NCBI GenBank assembly: GCA_013115135.1
Contig: JABANP010000271.1
Coordinates: 1-64,000, forward strand
Origin: Perkinsus olseni
Lineage: Eukaryota > Perkinsozoa > Perkinsida > Perkinsidae
DNA length: 64,000 nucleotides
Direction: 5' to 3'
Position 1 is the first letter of the stretch; every line of letters starts with the position of its first letter. Below, piece by piece: positions 1 through 10,073 of the stretch. The position numbers were made by a program, and so were the translations under genes. Under the pieces are notes generated by a model. The model ran no database searches and had not been told where the DNA came from. It worked only from the letters and a program-made list of their open reading frames with translations.

Positions 1-215
1 TGTGCCAGTTTGATATGCAAATGACATTTATGCTTATATATAACTCGTATGATGGAATCTCGGGATGAATCATACTTCAAATGGAAGGCCATCGTGATGT
101 GCATTCGAACGGTGACCAAGTTCAAATCGATCAACCGTTTCGCAGAAGATATCACTGGAAAACCGTTTCGCGACGAGATTCGCTGTACCAATTTCGATAC
201 GTAACGCAACAAGCA
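1..215 (+). repeat. Left terminal inverted repeat of the Tc1/mariner element
   Basis: It matches the reverse complement of about 1395-1605 almost base for base over its outer 100 bp, then with scattered differences. The inner part holds GATCAACCGTTTCGC followed by a second AACCGTTTCGCGACGA, giving two related subterminal motifs that could be transposase binding sites (inference). Confidence 0.9.
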
Positions 216-265
216 TGTTGAAAAAGAGACTCTAGAGGGTGTAGGAACTCATAGTTTCATGTTAG

Positions 266-1378
266 TCACATGTGCACGTATCCTCCCTTGGCCAAGAAGA
301 CTTTCTCCAGCCGGCTATCCATCGATTCCGTGAGTTTCCTGATCTCTGACGGCTGGATCGACTTGGCCGCCCTCTGGATGCCCTCTCAGAGTTCATCAAG
401 GCTGTTGTACTGCTGTCCATTGGAATACAGCTCCCTGATGATCATGGTAGCGGCGACACATTGGCGTAGGCCGTTCTTACCGCTTGATGAGCCCCCAGTA
501 ATGCTCTATGGGGTTCAGGTCCGGCGATGAGCTGGGCCAGCTCATCAGTTTGCCCTCTTTAAAGCCCTTTTTTGATAAGAAGTCCTTGGTGAGGCGACTA
601 GCGTGTGACGGCGCATTATCCTGCATGAGCAGCATCCTCCTCTTGAAAGACACAGGTTGCGATCGATACCAGGGAAGGAGTGCTTCGCTCAGCAGAGCGC
701 AATATCTGAAACATGTGGTAGGCCCAAGTCACTCAAGGGAGATCAGGGCTTTCTTACGCCTTTGAATCCATCTTGACACCGTGAGGCACACGCGCAGGAC
801 CGACGACCTTGTCTCCTATGATGCCGGCCCATATCATCACCCCTCCACCCCCTTGCTGGCGTTTGATGCGGGGTGGAGGGGCTTGACCATGGACGATCCA
901 CCCTCGAGCCCATCCGTCTGGCCCGTCGAGGGTGGCCCTACTCTCGTCGGTCCATAGGACCCTTGAAAAGTCCATCTTCATATTATCCCGAGCCCACTGG
1001 AGCCGTCGCTGCTTGTGTTGGGAGGTCAGCTTCGGACGGCAAGTAGCCTTGCGATGCTTTCCGATCTTCTTGAGAACACGACAGCGTGCACTTCTCGATT
1101 TCATGTCGACCCCAGCGGCCTCAAACACCTGTTTGCTGGTTCCCAGCGGATTAGCAGACATTGCTCGTTTGAGCCTGGTAGTGTCTCGTGCGCTTTGTGG
1201 AGGCTTTGTAGGGTCCAGTTGGTCGCTTATACTGTCTGCTAGGATCATCGATGTATTTCTTGATGGTCCTGTGGTCTCGACGTAGATAACGGGCAATCTC
1301 AAGGGTAGACTTCCCCCCTGCCAATTGCTGCACGATGATGGCACGCTCCGACTCGGACAGGAACGATTTGTGTCCCAT
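266..1378 (-). pseudogene. Tc1/mariner transposase, frameshifted
   Basis: Read on the minus strand, the gene starts at 1378 with a helix-turn-helix segment (ERAIIVQQLAGGKSTLEIAR). After a frameshift near 1230-1150 it continues through the catalytic domain: WTDES gives the first Asp, QDNAPSH the second and PDLNPIEHYW the Glu. The three segments lie in different frames: 1151-1378, about 754-1230, then about 490-760. Further down there is an in-frame TGA where Trp is expected, before the C-terminus ending about 266. The total of about 370 codons is near the usual length of about 340 aa. The DDE residues are intact but at least two frameshifts and one stop make this a pseudogene. It cuts and pastes DNA at TA sites in its functional relatives. 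Confidence 0.9.
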
Positions 1379-1394
1379 GGAGATGGAAAACACA

Positions 1395-1605
1395 ACTTGC
1401 GTATCGAAATTGGCACAGTGATTTTCGTCGCGAAACGGTTTTCCGGTGATATCTTCTGCGAAACGGTTGATCGATTTGAACTAGGTCACGGCTTGGATTC
1501 ATATCACGATGGCCTTCCATTTGAAGTATGATTCATCCCGAGATTCCATCATACGAGTTATATATAAGCATAAATGTCATTTGCATATCAAACGGGCACA
1601 CACAG
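1395..1605 (-). repeat. Right terminal inverted repeat of the Tc1/mariner element
   Basis: It is the inverted partner of bases 1-215. It keeps the outermost bases that the window edge removes from the left copy and is followed by TA at 1606-1607. Confidence 0.88.
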
Positions 1606-1607
1606 TA

Positions 1608-2760
1608 AGTAGACTACTTAGAAGGAAGACCATGAGAAAATTAAAGTAGTCACTGACAATAACGTCAGTGGAAGGCGACGTCCGTCAGTGACTACTTGAA
1701 GTAGTCACTCAAGGGCCCATCAAAGGGCTGTACTTCACCATCATTCTGTCCAGGGGTTTATTTCACAAGAAATCCTAACCGGTTAGGAATTAGGACGTCT
1801 TCAAAAATAGGATCTTAACCTTAAAACGTTCTTAGAAGAGTCAACCTGTTTCACATAAAAATCCTCAAAGGACAGTTGGATCCTAATTTTAAAGACGTCC
1901 TCATCTCAGGATCAAGACGCCCTAACTTACCATACCAAGCTAAAAAGGAGAAAAATGCGATTTGCCGGGTGGGAACCGACGGTCTCACGAGTATCAGTCG
2001 CGTTGCTTAACCTACCAAGCTACAATACTTGAATCGCGGGTCATGAAGATGAGACCTTCTTGACTACCTCGGGCGCTAGACCTACGAGAAAAGTACTGCA
2101 ACAATTGCAGTCTGCAACTCGCAGTGCACTTTTAAACAGACTGCACAGCACGCCGCTGTAATTAAATTTGAAAAAATACACGAGTCCCGAAGACTTGACA
2201 TGTGCCGGGAGAGAACCAGGGAGCTTCTAGCGGAGCCGGACGTGCCACGGCTACCATTTCCGCGGTTAGTATGCCTATTAAGTACCCCCGAGGTACTTTA
2301 CGATGTTGTCCTAAAAAACGTGTCCTAACGTCAGGAAAAGTGCCTTGTGAAATCCATACATCCTAACCGCCTAACCTATTGTCAACAACCGCGTCCTAAT
2401 TCCTAAATGTTAAGATCCAAATGTCCTACCCTTGTGTCCTTCGATTAGGAATCGGTCCTTGGGAATGCCATAAGGCCTAAAAAGGCGTCCTAACCCCTTA
2501 GGATCCCAAGGAAAACCGTCCTAACTGCCAACATAACGCTTAAGAGCTTCCTCCAGGCAAGACTCGTAATCGATCGTTGAACGCATATGCACAGCAGCTA
2601 TGCTTCGGTACTCGGCGCTCGCCATTCCTTGATAGGGCCAGTGTGAGAGACTGGCTGCTTGAGAACACAACACCCGGGTTTTGCCATGTGGAGTCCGATC
2701 TCTCATCTGCTGTCTTTTGATCATCCGCCACTTAGCTTAACTTCAGTGTAGCTTCTTGTC
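1608..2760. other. Gene-free DNA dense in TCCTAA/TTAGGA words
   Basis: No credible coding sequence is seen. Between about 1770 and 2530 the words TCCTAA, CCTAAC and TTAGGA recur many times at irregular spacing on both strands, for example near 1785, 1800, 2330, 2370, 2400, 2490 and 2520. They are not in tandem, so this is not a telomere tract. A local inverted repeat around 1645-1715 joins CAGTGACTACTT with AAGTAGTCACTG. The short reading frames at 2521-2731 have no family signal. Confidence 0.5.
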
Positions 2761-2766
2761 GGAGCA

Positions 2767-2819
2767 AGATAGGATCAGCAACATAGACATTAGTTATGTC
2801 TATGTCGCTGATCCTATCT
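2767..2819. repeat. Hairpin palindrome, 24-bp arms
   Basis: Arms 2767-2790 and 2796-2819 are reverse complements with one mismatch, separated by a 5-base loop (TAGTT). It has no T-tract or coding context. It is one of a series of unrelated short palindromes in the window. Confidence 0.95.
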
Positions 2820-2940
2820 GTATTCCTATAGTCTGCATTCCTATGTGTAATGTCACACTACAAGAGTCCCTGACTCAGAAAGTGCTCCCTGTCTACCTGC
2901 AGTGGTCCTACTCCTGCTGCAAGACAGGAAGGCGTGTAAA

Positions 2941-3035
2941 GTCTATCTTCCTTTTCTTCTGAACTCACTGTCTCGAGGGGAATCAGCCATGCACGCACAC
3001 ACAAGACGATGGGCGCATAGTGAAGAGGAGAATAA
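2941..3035. repeat. Dispersed repeat family D, copy 1
   Basis: The stretch GAGGGGAATCAGCCATGCA, followed by CGCACACACA-GACGAT-GGCGCAT, recurs with changes near 13595-13650 and 20690-20740. In all three copies a pyrimidine-rich TCTTCC segment precedes it. A shorter, more diverged relative may lie at 29190-29240. The function is unknown. It could be a decayed transposon or a shared gene-flanking element. Confidence 0.7.
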
Positions 3036-3460
3036 CAGTGACAACATAATGACATCTATAGTGTTCGCTATATAACAGCTACAGCCCTGTTAAGTACTAC
3101 TCAGCTGCAAGACCATCATCGCTGCACTTACCTTTACTGCAACTGCGTGTCATTAGTATCAGATGACCGACTGACCTCATTATGCGCCGTACACTAGCTA
3201 GTCCAAAAATCTCAGCTCATAACTCGGAAAATTGAATGTGTGAGGTCCGTCAAAGCAAATACAATCTTTAGATGGCGGGTACTGTACGATAAACAGGAGA
3301 GGCGTACGGAATGCAATAGCTATGGGACAGAAGCTTTGTAGCTGTGAGAATTGTGTGATGGCACAGTGCACAGTGACGTTGCAATATACGTCTTATCTTT
3401 TTAGTGTTTCGGTAAAAGTGGAGCGCAAAGTCTAGGCTAGTGAAGTATGTTCCAGATAAG

Positions 3461-3530
3461 CCATTTGGCCATGTGGTTAACTTGTATACTTGCGAACCGA
3501 AGACCCCGGGTTCAATCCCCAGGTCTGACT
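3461..3530 (+). other. tRNA-like relic
   Basis: It has a near-consensus A box (TGGCCATGTGG, about 3466) and a B box (GGGTTCAATCCCC, 3508-3520) at tRNA-like spacing. The acceptor and anticodon stems do not pair well, so this is a tRNA pseudogene or tRNA-derived repeat rather than a working gene. Confidence 0.55.
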
Positions 3531-3728
3531 GATGCGCGACACTGTCTCCGGCTACAGCCGATAAACGCTAATGTTCCACAATACTAGTGCACCCGTGATA
3601 ACTACCGAGCACAACACTAACATCTTTGTAACATCATCAACATCATGTGACCTTATCAAGCCAACACTCCCACTACACCCAACTATCATCCACCTAGTTC
3701 AATTTATCTGCTGATTGATTCGCATCAT

Positions 3729-4760
3729 TTATGCGGCATCATGGGTCAACGGCCGCGTTGCTCGCCTCTTGCTGACCTTCCTTTGAAGGGACACCACTCG
3801 TGACGGCGGAGTGCCCAGGACCAGTTCCCACTGCCAGTCACGGTAGCAAAGAAGAAAGTCGTCGAGGCCAAGACGGTCGCCTGGGACCTCCGCCAAGTCC
3901 TCGAATGCAGCCAGGGTATCTTCATCAATGCTGAGCTCAGGCTTCTCATACGTCGCCCCCATTTCGAGGCGCCAGCAGCCCTCAGCGGTTCTGTTCAAGG
4001 AGACTACAGGCAGATCGACGCGTACTTGGCGGTCGGGGGCAATCACCGACAGCTGGGCGTTCGGCGGTCTGACGGCGAGTTGGATTTCTCTCTGAAGTAT
4101 CTCGGGTTCATGCTTGCCTTCCACAAGTCCAACGTACAGGCCTTTGGTCGGACCAGCAAGACCCCGTTTCTTCCCCTTGCTTGCTTTCTTGGAGGAACTT
4201 TTGGGCTTGTCAGCGGCAGCCTTGTTATCAGTCTCCTCGGAACTCTCCGGCACGACCACCAGCGGGACAGGACCGTGGAACTCTCTTATATTCAACTCAT
4301 CGTCTCGACCAGAGTAGAAGTAGACCGCCCATCCGTCAGTCTCGCCGCGGCACAAATGAAGAAGGTTCGTAGCAGATTTTGGTATGTTGTATTCAGAAAA
4401 CGCTCGTAAAACGGCGGTTTTATCAGCGTATCTTAGCTCGAAGCATGCACCATACGAAAACTCGCCCTTCTCCCTGCGGTCAGTCTTGCGTAAAGATACC
4501 ATTTCTCTAACCGAAACGAGGAACCCTCTTCCCGCGAAGCGCCCAAGGGTGAGATTGAATTCAGGTCGCTGAGATTCTTCCTCGGACCAAATACGGAGGT
4601 CCAGGGAAGGCAAGTTAGCGACCCTTGGAGGATCTTTATTGACATAGTGACCAATCGGCGGTTCGATCCAGGTTAAGTGACGGCCTCGGTATCTTAGGTT
4701 GGACCTTACACCCGACGCAGCAGGTAGGAGTAAGCTTAGATAATAGATGGGGTACATCAT
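3729..4760 (-). CDS. Secreted protein of unknown function, 343 aa
   Basis: A single uninterrupted reading frame of 343 codons starts with a clear signal peptide (hydrophobic residues about 4-17, ending in an A-S-G region). About residues 20-175 form a globular domain rich in aromatic and charged residues. Residues about 176-208 are a Lys/Ser/Ala-rich low-complexity linker with several KK pairs. A second globular part of about 130 residues follows and ends in a basic tail. No known family was recognised. The layout of signal peptide, domain, basic linker and domain in one exon resembles other lineage-specific secreted proteins of this genome. No intron is needed. The ATG at 4760 is chosen because the signal peptide begins there. 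Confidence 0.75.
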   Translation of the reverse strand: MMYPIYYLSLLLPAASGVRSNLRYRGRHLTWIEPPIGHYVNKDPPRVANLPSLDLRIWSEEESQRPEFNLTLGRFAGRGFLVSVREMVSLRKTDRREKGEFSYGACFELRYADKTAVLRAFSEYNIPKSATNLLHLCRGETDGWAVYFYSGRDDELNIREFHGPVPLVVVPESSEETDNKAAADKPKSSSKKASKGKKRGLAGPTKGLYVGLVEGKHEPEILQREIQLAVRPPNAQLSVIAPDRQVRVDLPVVSLNRTAEGCWRLEMGATYEKPELSIDEDTLAAFEDLAEVPGDRLGLDDFLLCYRDWQWELVLGTPPSRVVSLQRKVSKRRATRPLTHDAA

Positions 4761-4819
4761 GCCAGTTGCGGAGAAATTATTTTGCTCGAGGAAAGAGACA
4801 GATCTTGCTTTCTTAGAAA

Positions 4820-5075
4820 CTCTTGCATTTTCTCAACGCCGGTGAAGACTCGCGGTTCGAATCCCGGTGGCGACTCTTTTTGCAATTCTTCGCTCCGCTG
4901 TTGAACTATCGCGCACGCCCTGCTCATCCAAACGCATGTTCGCAATTCGGCATTGGGAATATCTTTCGGCTCACCCACGGTCCGCTTGCTCTGGTCGTCT
5001 CAAACGGCGATGAGCTTCGGATTGAATATCTTTTAAGCAATGATGTCATGAGTTTCGTAAAGGGTATCTTTTTAT
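4820..5075. other. Short intergenic stretch with a tRNA B-box relic
   Basis: Around 4852-4885 a B-box sequence (GCGGTTCGAATCCCG) with short flanking complementarity stands alone, with no A box or acceptor stem. The small overlapping reading frames on both strands have no coding character. Confidence 0.4.
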
Positions 5076-5079
5076 CACC

Positions 5080-5992
5080 ATGACCTTTCTCGGAAGAGCT
5101 TGCCGAGTCGCCTCTCCCTACAGAGGTATCTTCGCCATCACTCGACCGGCTCGTGGTGGGATGGGTTCAGGCTTCGGTAATACCACACCATTCGCAACTT
5201 TCATGATACCATCCTCTTAGGTACCAGCTACGCTCACGACCCGAAGTGGATCGAAGACTGGATGTCCAGGAAGCGCGTAGGGGTCGACCGAATGGGTAGG
5301 TCGCCGGCGGCCACCCTCTGCTGCTCGCCCTGTGTTGATGGTCCTCCTCAGATTGGTTCTTCCGAGCCTTCAATCGCCTCCGTCTCTATGAGCTCTTCTT
5401 CAAATCTACTCCACGGTGAGATCTTACGGTGCTCCCGACCTCTTGTGTATCTTTCTTCCCTCTACCTCTCGAGAATCTTCCATGCTCCAACCTCTCGTGT
5501 ATCTTTCTTCCCTCTACCTCTCGTGTATCTTTCTTCCTTCTACCTCTCGAGTATCTTCCATGCTCCAACCTCTTGTGTATCTTCTATGCTCCAACCTCTT
5601 GTGTATCTTCCATGCTCCAACCTCTCGTGTATCTTTCTTCCCTCTACCTCTCGTGTATCTTTCTTCCCTCTACCTCTCGTGTATCTTTCTTCCTTCTCCC
5701 TCTCGAGTATCTTCCATGCTCCAACCTCTTGTGTATCTTCTATGCTCCAACCTCTTGTGTATCTTCCATGCTCCAACCTCTCGTGTATCTTTCTCCTCCC
5801 CAGGTTCTACGCGTTCATGGTCATCGGCGGCCTTCTCGGCTCCTACTACTGGAGTCGCTTCTGGGAGCACTACTGGATCCGAGTCAACAAGGGGGTAAGC
5901 AGCAAACCGTCCCAACCGCAGCTTCGCCCATCCGTTCTCTTCAGCGCCTTTACAAGGACGTCCCATACGTCTACCCGCCGCAGGAAGAGTAA
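5080..5992 (+). CDS. Small single-span membrane protein, mitochondrion-like, four exons
   Basis: I join exons 5080-5176, 5221-5299, 5804-5894 and 5945-5992. All three introns are GT-AG and the phases agree, giving 104 aa. Residues 1 to about 33 are Arg-rich, lack acids and look like a mitochondrial presequence. A charged segment with WIEDW follows, then one membrane span (about residues 60-77, FYAFMVIGGLLGSYYW) and a short Tyr/Pro-rich tail ending PPQEE. The size and layout suit a lineage-specific subunit of a mitochondrial inner-membrane complex, but no family was recognised, so function is inference. Intron 2 (5300-5803) is ten times longer than its neighbours because a minisatellite fills it. 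Confidence 0.75.
5440..5798 (+). repeat. Intron-borne minisatellite of two interleaved 26-bp units
   Basis: Two related units alternate: one contains GTGTATCTTTCTTCCCTCTA and the other GTGTATCTTCCATGCTCCAA. They form a higher-order pattern in which a block of about 160 bp is repeated almost exactly (about 5490-5620 and 5650-5780). The array lies wholly inside intron 2 of the 5080-5992 gene and stops just before its 3' splice site. The strong pyrimidine bias extends the polypyrimidine tract. Confidence 0.92.
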
Positions 5993-7430
5993 TGGCTAGT
6001 GGAGAGAAAAAGTGGGGGAAATTTGGTATTACTTTTGCTATTATATCTGACACAGGTACAGCCTTCAGTTCGTCACTGATCGCATTGATGCCCAGCGGAC
6101 CAATTTTGATAATATTATTATTGATGATAATACACGGTTTTGGACCGGACACGGGAGGGATTGCGTTAGTTATTCACCTTCACGCTCGCCACAGCTCGCC
6201 TCTCCTGATTGGACAGGTTGGTGAAGTAAGGGTCGTTCAATAAGCCAATTTTGGATCTCCGAGGAATCGCTTCATTTTACGTGTAAAAATAAATTCTTGA
6301 ATCGGTCGTGAGTTTCAGAATTGCGTCATCGAACGGGGGATAAGACACCAGCGGGTGATGATCGCCGTTTCGGATGAGAATCTTTTTATTCGCCGAAGAC
6401 CATGATCAACCTCGGGTGTGCGGGATGATTGGCAGGTTGGGTTCAATCCCCAGAACGTATCGCAGGCGAGGGGAACTGAGAACGGACCGCCTTGGGGACT
6501 GATCGCTCCTTGTTGTTTTATCTGGGTACTTGAGCGCATGAGGGTTGGGAGTTCGGAGAGGAGCGGTATGGCTATGGGCCGAATTATTCCCTGCTGATAG
6601 TAACATGGGCCTTTTTTCATACCACAATTCGCCCAACTCCTGGCACTGCTGCTGCTGCTGTTGGGTATCAGCGGCGAACTATGGAGATTCAGGACTAGGT
6701 AGTTCGGCAGGAAGAAATTCTTCGACGGCTTTAACGGCAGAAGCTGTCGTCATCAGTGTTGCTGTTGTCGCGTCATGCTCTCGACTTAGCGACAATAAGG
6801 AGCTGAGCTCACCCGGAGATGGTGACTCCCGTACGGAGGGTCCGTAGGGCCGAGAGCATCCTGCACGAATTAAAATCCGAGTTTGCTTCGATCGCTCTGG
6901 GTGTCATCAATATCGCCACAAGTTATGTCATAATTGTTATGACTCTTAACGGCTGAGCGCTTTTGGTTTCGGGATTCTCAGACTGCGGTTTTGCGGTAGC
7001 GGACCGAACGAAGGCTCATCGCGGATGCTCCGCGGACCAGAAGTGAAAGAGCCACTTTACTCAGTGTTTGGCGGCTCAACTCACAACGAGCGCACCGACG
7101 TTGAGACTACTAGTGTATATTAAGATGTATAAAATCAGGTATACGCTGATTTATGGTATTATTAATACCGTATTAATCCCAACGGCGAGGATGAGTCATT
7201 TTGAATGGCCTTATGGGAGGAATAGGGACGAAATGGAAGTTAACGGAGCGGAGACTAACGAGCCGCTGAAGGGCGGCTACAAAAGGAATCCTGTTGGCGA
7301 CAAATGGCCAGAGAATGGCCGTGCCGCGTCCAAGATTGAGAAGAAGAAGATGGTATTAATGTCACATATATGTATTATACCACGTACGTGGCCGTACGTA
7401 CATAATACATACGTATTGTGTCACATATCT
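5993..7430. other. Intergenic DNA, no confident gene
   Basis: It holds the 3' flank of the preceding gene and short unrelated reading frames on both strands. At 6628-6690 a leucine-rich run from CTG repeats looks like a signal peptide but has no usable start in frame and soon stops. A lone B-box-like GGGTTCAATCCCC lies near 6430. Confidence 0.4.
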
Positions 7431-7433
7431 GTT

Positions 7434-7657
7434 ACTAGGGCACTGATACAGGTGGTATCAATATTATTGATTCAATAAACAATAGGGCTACTAGGGCACT
7501 GATACAGGTGGTATCAATATTATTGATTCAATAAACAATAGGGCTACTAGGGCACTGATACAGGTGGTATCAATATTATTGATTCAATAAACAATAGGGC
7601 TACTAGGGCACTGATACAGGTGGTATCAATATTATTGATTCAATAAACAATAGGGCA
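7434..7657 (+). repeat. Tandem repeat, four copies of 56 bp
   Basis: Four essentially identical 56-bp units begin at 7434, 7490, 7546 and 7602 with ACTAGGGCACTGATAC. Each unit contains the imperfect palindrome TGATACAGGTGGTATCA. The identity between units implies recent expansion. Confidence 0.97.
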
Positions 7658-8420
7658 TCATGTAAGTTACAGGCGTTGAGATCTCGAGCGGCCCAAGTGT
7701 CCTCACTAGCACGTTGTGTCCCACGGCCCTTGAAGTCTATGAAGGACCTTAAAGGGGAAAATCTACGCAATACTCACGACTCAATCACCTCCGTCATTTG
7801 GGAAGGAAGACCCTGTCCTTGGTGCAGTAAGTACGTCGCTGAGCTTAAGCTGTGAGTCCTCTGCTGTTGCCTTCAGTTATTGTCGTGAGAGTTTATGATA
7901 TTATTTCGATGTATTATGTTTTACTATTATATTAATATCTGTATTTACTATCACTAATATTATGTAGTTCTACCTAATATACTATTACTTATATATAAAA
8001 TGAGGTACTTATACTATGTAGTTGCGGAGCGAGCGAAGCGAGCGAGATATATCACTTCTGCGCTTTTTTTGTGCGTTCGTTCGTTCTTTCGTTCAAATTA
8101 TTTCTCAACGACTATGTCGATTGAAATCGCGAGACATATACCATTCGAAAGCCCGCGGTTTTGTGTATTCTATAAAAAAATACGAAATCGCTCGCGTCCC
8201 CGTTCTGCCAACCAAAACCGTCGTGGACCGTTTTCGATGAACCATAAAAAAATACGGAAAAAAACGCCCGGGCTGGGGTTCGAACCCGAGACTTCGTGCC
8301 GAGCTCCGCTTTTTTCGTTACGAAGGCCTAGTAATAGCAACTCAGTTGGCAAATTACTATCGATGGACTGGGTTCAAAGGGCGAGCAGGGGCGACGCTAG
8401 AGGCTTTCAATAAGACTTGA
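7658..8420. other. AT-rich intergenic DNA
   Basis: The stretch 7880-8000 is very AT-rich. At 8022-8045 a run of GAGCGAGCGAAGCGAGCGAG resembles, but is not identical to, the AGCGGAGCGAAGC motif of later introns. Reading frames across 8000-8413 depend on low-complexity sequence and a tRNA relic and are not credible. Confidence 0.4.
8262..8352 (-). other. tRNA-like relic
   Basis: The minus strand carries GGGTTCGAACCCC (a good B box with a paired T arm) about 55 bases downstream of TGCCAACTGAGTTGC, an A-box-like sequence. The spacing is too long for a plain tRNA unless a variable arm or insertion is present, so it is read as a pseudogene or tRNA-derived repeat. Confidence 0.5.
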
Positions 8421-8577
8421 CCTCGCCAGTTCGGTCATCGTTACTCACTAGCCGACAGCTAGTAGCAGCTTCTGCGCACCGTAGAAGGCAAGCATGTCTA
8501 TAATACTTACTACTGATTGGTAGCGTATGTGCTGCTTGCGGGCGTTCGTCTGTCTGTTTGGCTGCATAAGGCCATTG

Positions 8578-8822
8578 ATGAACGTTCGTTACTTGCGATC
8601 CGTATAATCTACCATCCCAGACGTCACGTCTGAGACGTGCATAATTCCGCTACCACTCAAAGAAAACTACTACTTTTCAGCGCTGTTCACTCTCTTGCAA
8701 TCTTACTCCAACTTTTATTTCCTCAACGACTTCTTTTTGAAGGTCGCCGGTGATAAACGTTCGTCACTTGCGATCCGTATAATCTACCATGCCAGACGTG
8801 AATAATTCCGTTTTTCACTCGA
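8578..8822 (+). repeat. Direct repeat pair, about 65 bp each
   Basis: The sequence ACGTTCGT-ACTTGCGATCCG followed by TATAATCTACCAT-CCAGACGT occurs at 8580-8640 and again at 8755-8805 with few differences. The short phrase AGCTAGTAGCAGCTTC also occurs twice (about 8458 and 8829). This indicates an old local duplication of about 175-370 bp spacing. Confidence 0.85.
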
Positions 8823-9016
8823 CAAAAAGCTAGTAGCAGCTTCGAGCATCTGGTTATCGCGAGACCTCAGGTGTGGGTGAAGAGTTGAAGAGCTGCTCCA
8901 TGAAAGACCCTGGAGATCTTGGTGGGAGTACTTCAGCAGCTTCGCTCCGCCCTACACCTATAGAGTAATTCCCTAAATCCAAGGGAGAAGTACAGGATTC
9001 AAAGAAGCGTTTTTCA

Positions 9017-9166
9017 GGGATCTGCATTACCTGGGCAACAGTTCCGGGATCGGGTTGCCCTGTCGGAGTTCGCGAGGGGTTTTCGGGTTTCTCGTTCCTG
9101 CCTTCGCCCGCAATTCAGGTTTTCTTCTGTTGCTTTTTGCCTGTCTGTCGCTCGCTCTTCCTTGGA
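9017..9166 (-). repeat. Dispersed repeat family R, copy 1
   Basis: About 150 bp, beginning GGGATCTGCATTACCTGG and including AGTTCCGGGATCGGGTTGCC, match 39856-40030 closely. In both copies the repeat runs into a CTTCCTTGGA(A/T)TT segment that forms units of a short tandem array. Confidence 0.88.
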
Positions 9167-9167
9167 T

Positions 9168-9447
9168 TTTCGTACCTCTCCCTTCGGATTTTGTACCTCT
9201 CCCTTCGGATTTTTGTACCTCTCCCGAAGATTTTTGTACCTCTCCCTTCGGATTTTTGTACCTCTCCCTTCGGATTTTTGTACCTCTCCCTTCGGATTTT
9301 TGTACCTCTCCTTCGGATTTTTGTACCTCTCCCTTCGGATTTTCGTACCTCTCCCTTCGGATTTTTGTACCTCTCCTTCGGATTTTGTACCTCTCCCTTC
9401 GGATTTTGTACCTCTCCTTCGGATTTTTGTACCTCTCCCCGCCCTAC
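9168..9447 (+). repeat. 22-bp minisatellite, about 13 copies
   Basis: Units of the type TTCGGATTTTTGTACCTCTCCC follow one another, with occasional single-base deletions that make 20- or 21-bp variants. All six frames stay open, which explains the basic KIRRERYKNPKG-type translations on the minus strand. These are not taken as a protein. The array is the expanded tail of dispersed repeat R. Confidence 0.96.
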
Positions 9448-10073
9448 AAACACCTTCAGATAAAACTTTTTCCAGCCTAAAGTGAATAAAGGAGCATGTC
9501 ACCAAGTTTTTGCTCCGCACTCTTACGGGAGGTACCATGCGTCAGAGCCTCGTCACAAAGGGACCTATCAGACGGTAACAACACAGCTGTTGCTGCTACT
9601 AGGAAACGTGTTGTAGAAGAAGAGAAGATATAAATCTTATTGTTATTACTAGAACGAATCCCAGGTGAATTTTTTCAGTTTCACGGTTTCATCGTAAAAC
9701 GGTTGCTGACTCATCCCAAGCAATGTATATAGGTGTCAGGTACTCACCAAAAAAATTCCCGCCCCTAATTTGCTCTTCTGTAAAAGTTATCCCTGCACAA
9801 CCGTTTCCGGTCTCTAGATGTCTGTTACTGCAATAATTACTCGCGCGAGCTCCGCACCTTCGTCCCGAAGACCTAGTAGTCTTAGACCGTTGACAGATAC
9901 TTTGTTCTTACTCTTCACTTGCATGGCTAAACTGTCACGCTATAACAGATGATACCATGAGAAGCTTCCTTGCCACCCATCCATTGAGGGTGCTCCGTGG
10001 TCTGTGAGTATAGTCGACGTGGGCCACTCTGATGTTGTTATTCATCATTGCGCGGTGGCACGCATAGACAACA
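9448..10073. other. Intergenic DNA, nothing recognised
   Basis: No coding sequence, RNA gene or repeat was recognised between the 22-bp array and the leader-tagged reading frame. Confidence 0.4.

Larger units (their letters stand above)
1..1605 (-). mobile_element. Tc1/mariner-type DNA transposon, decayed, with long terminal inverted repeats
   Basis: The first about 210 bases reappear in inverted orientation at about 1395-1605, and a minus-strand transposase relic lies between them. The right end reads into a TA dinucleotide at 1606-1607, as expected for the TA target duplication of this superfamily. The left end starts at or just outside the window edge, since about five terminal bases seen on the right have no partner at base 1. 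TIRs of about 210 bp are much longer than the 20-30 bp of classical Tc1 elements, and each carries a subterminal GAAACGGTTGATCGATTTG motif. The superfamily is secure from the transposase motifs. The element is inactive as read because its gene is broken. Confidence 0.9.

Noticed and set aside
1770..2530. Telomere repeat tract
   Set aside because: TTAGGA/TCCTAA words are scattered in both orientations and not in tandem.
5262..5999. 245-codon Ser/Leu/Pro-rich plus-strand frame
   Set aside because: It runs through the intron minisatellite. The spliced four-exon model gives a coherent protein in better agreement with splice signals.
6545..6847. Plus-strand frame with a cysteine or leucine run resembling a signal peptide
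   Set aside because: It arises from a short CTG repeat, lacks a start in the leucine frame and has no protein-like continuation.
7434..7657. Possible CRISPR-like array because of regular direct repeats
   Set aside because: The four units are contiguous, with no unique spacers, and the genome is eukaryotic.
8000..8413. 137-codon plus-strand frame
   Set aside because: It consists of low-complexity GCGAGCGAAG sequence and an antisense tRNA relic.
9014..9538. 174-codon minus-strand frame rich in KIRRERYKNPKG
   Set aside because: It is the translation of a 22-bp minisatellite. All frames on both strands are open there, which is a repeat artefact.
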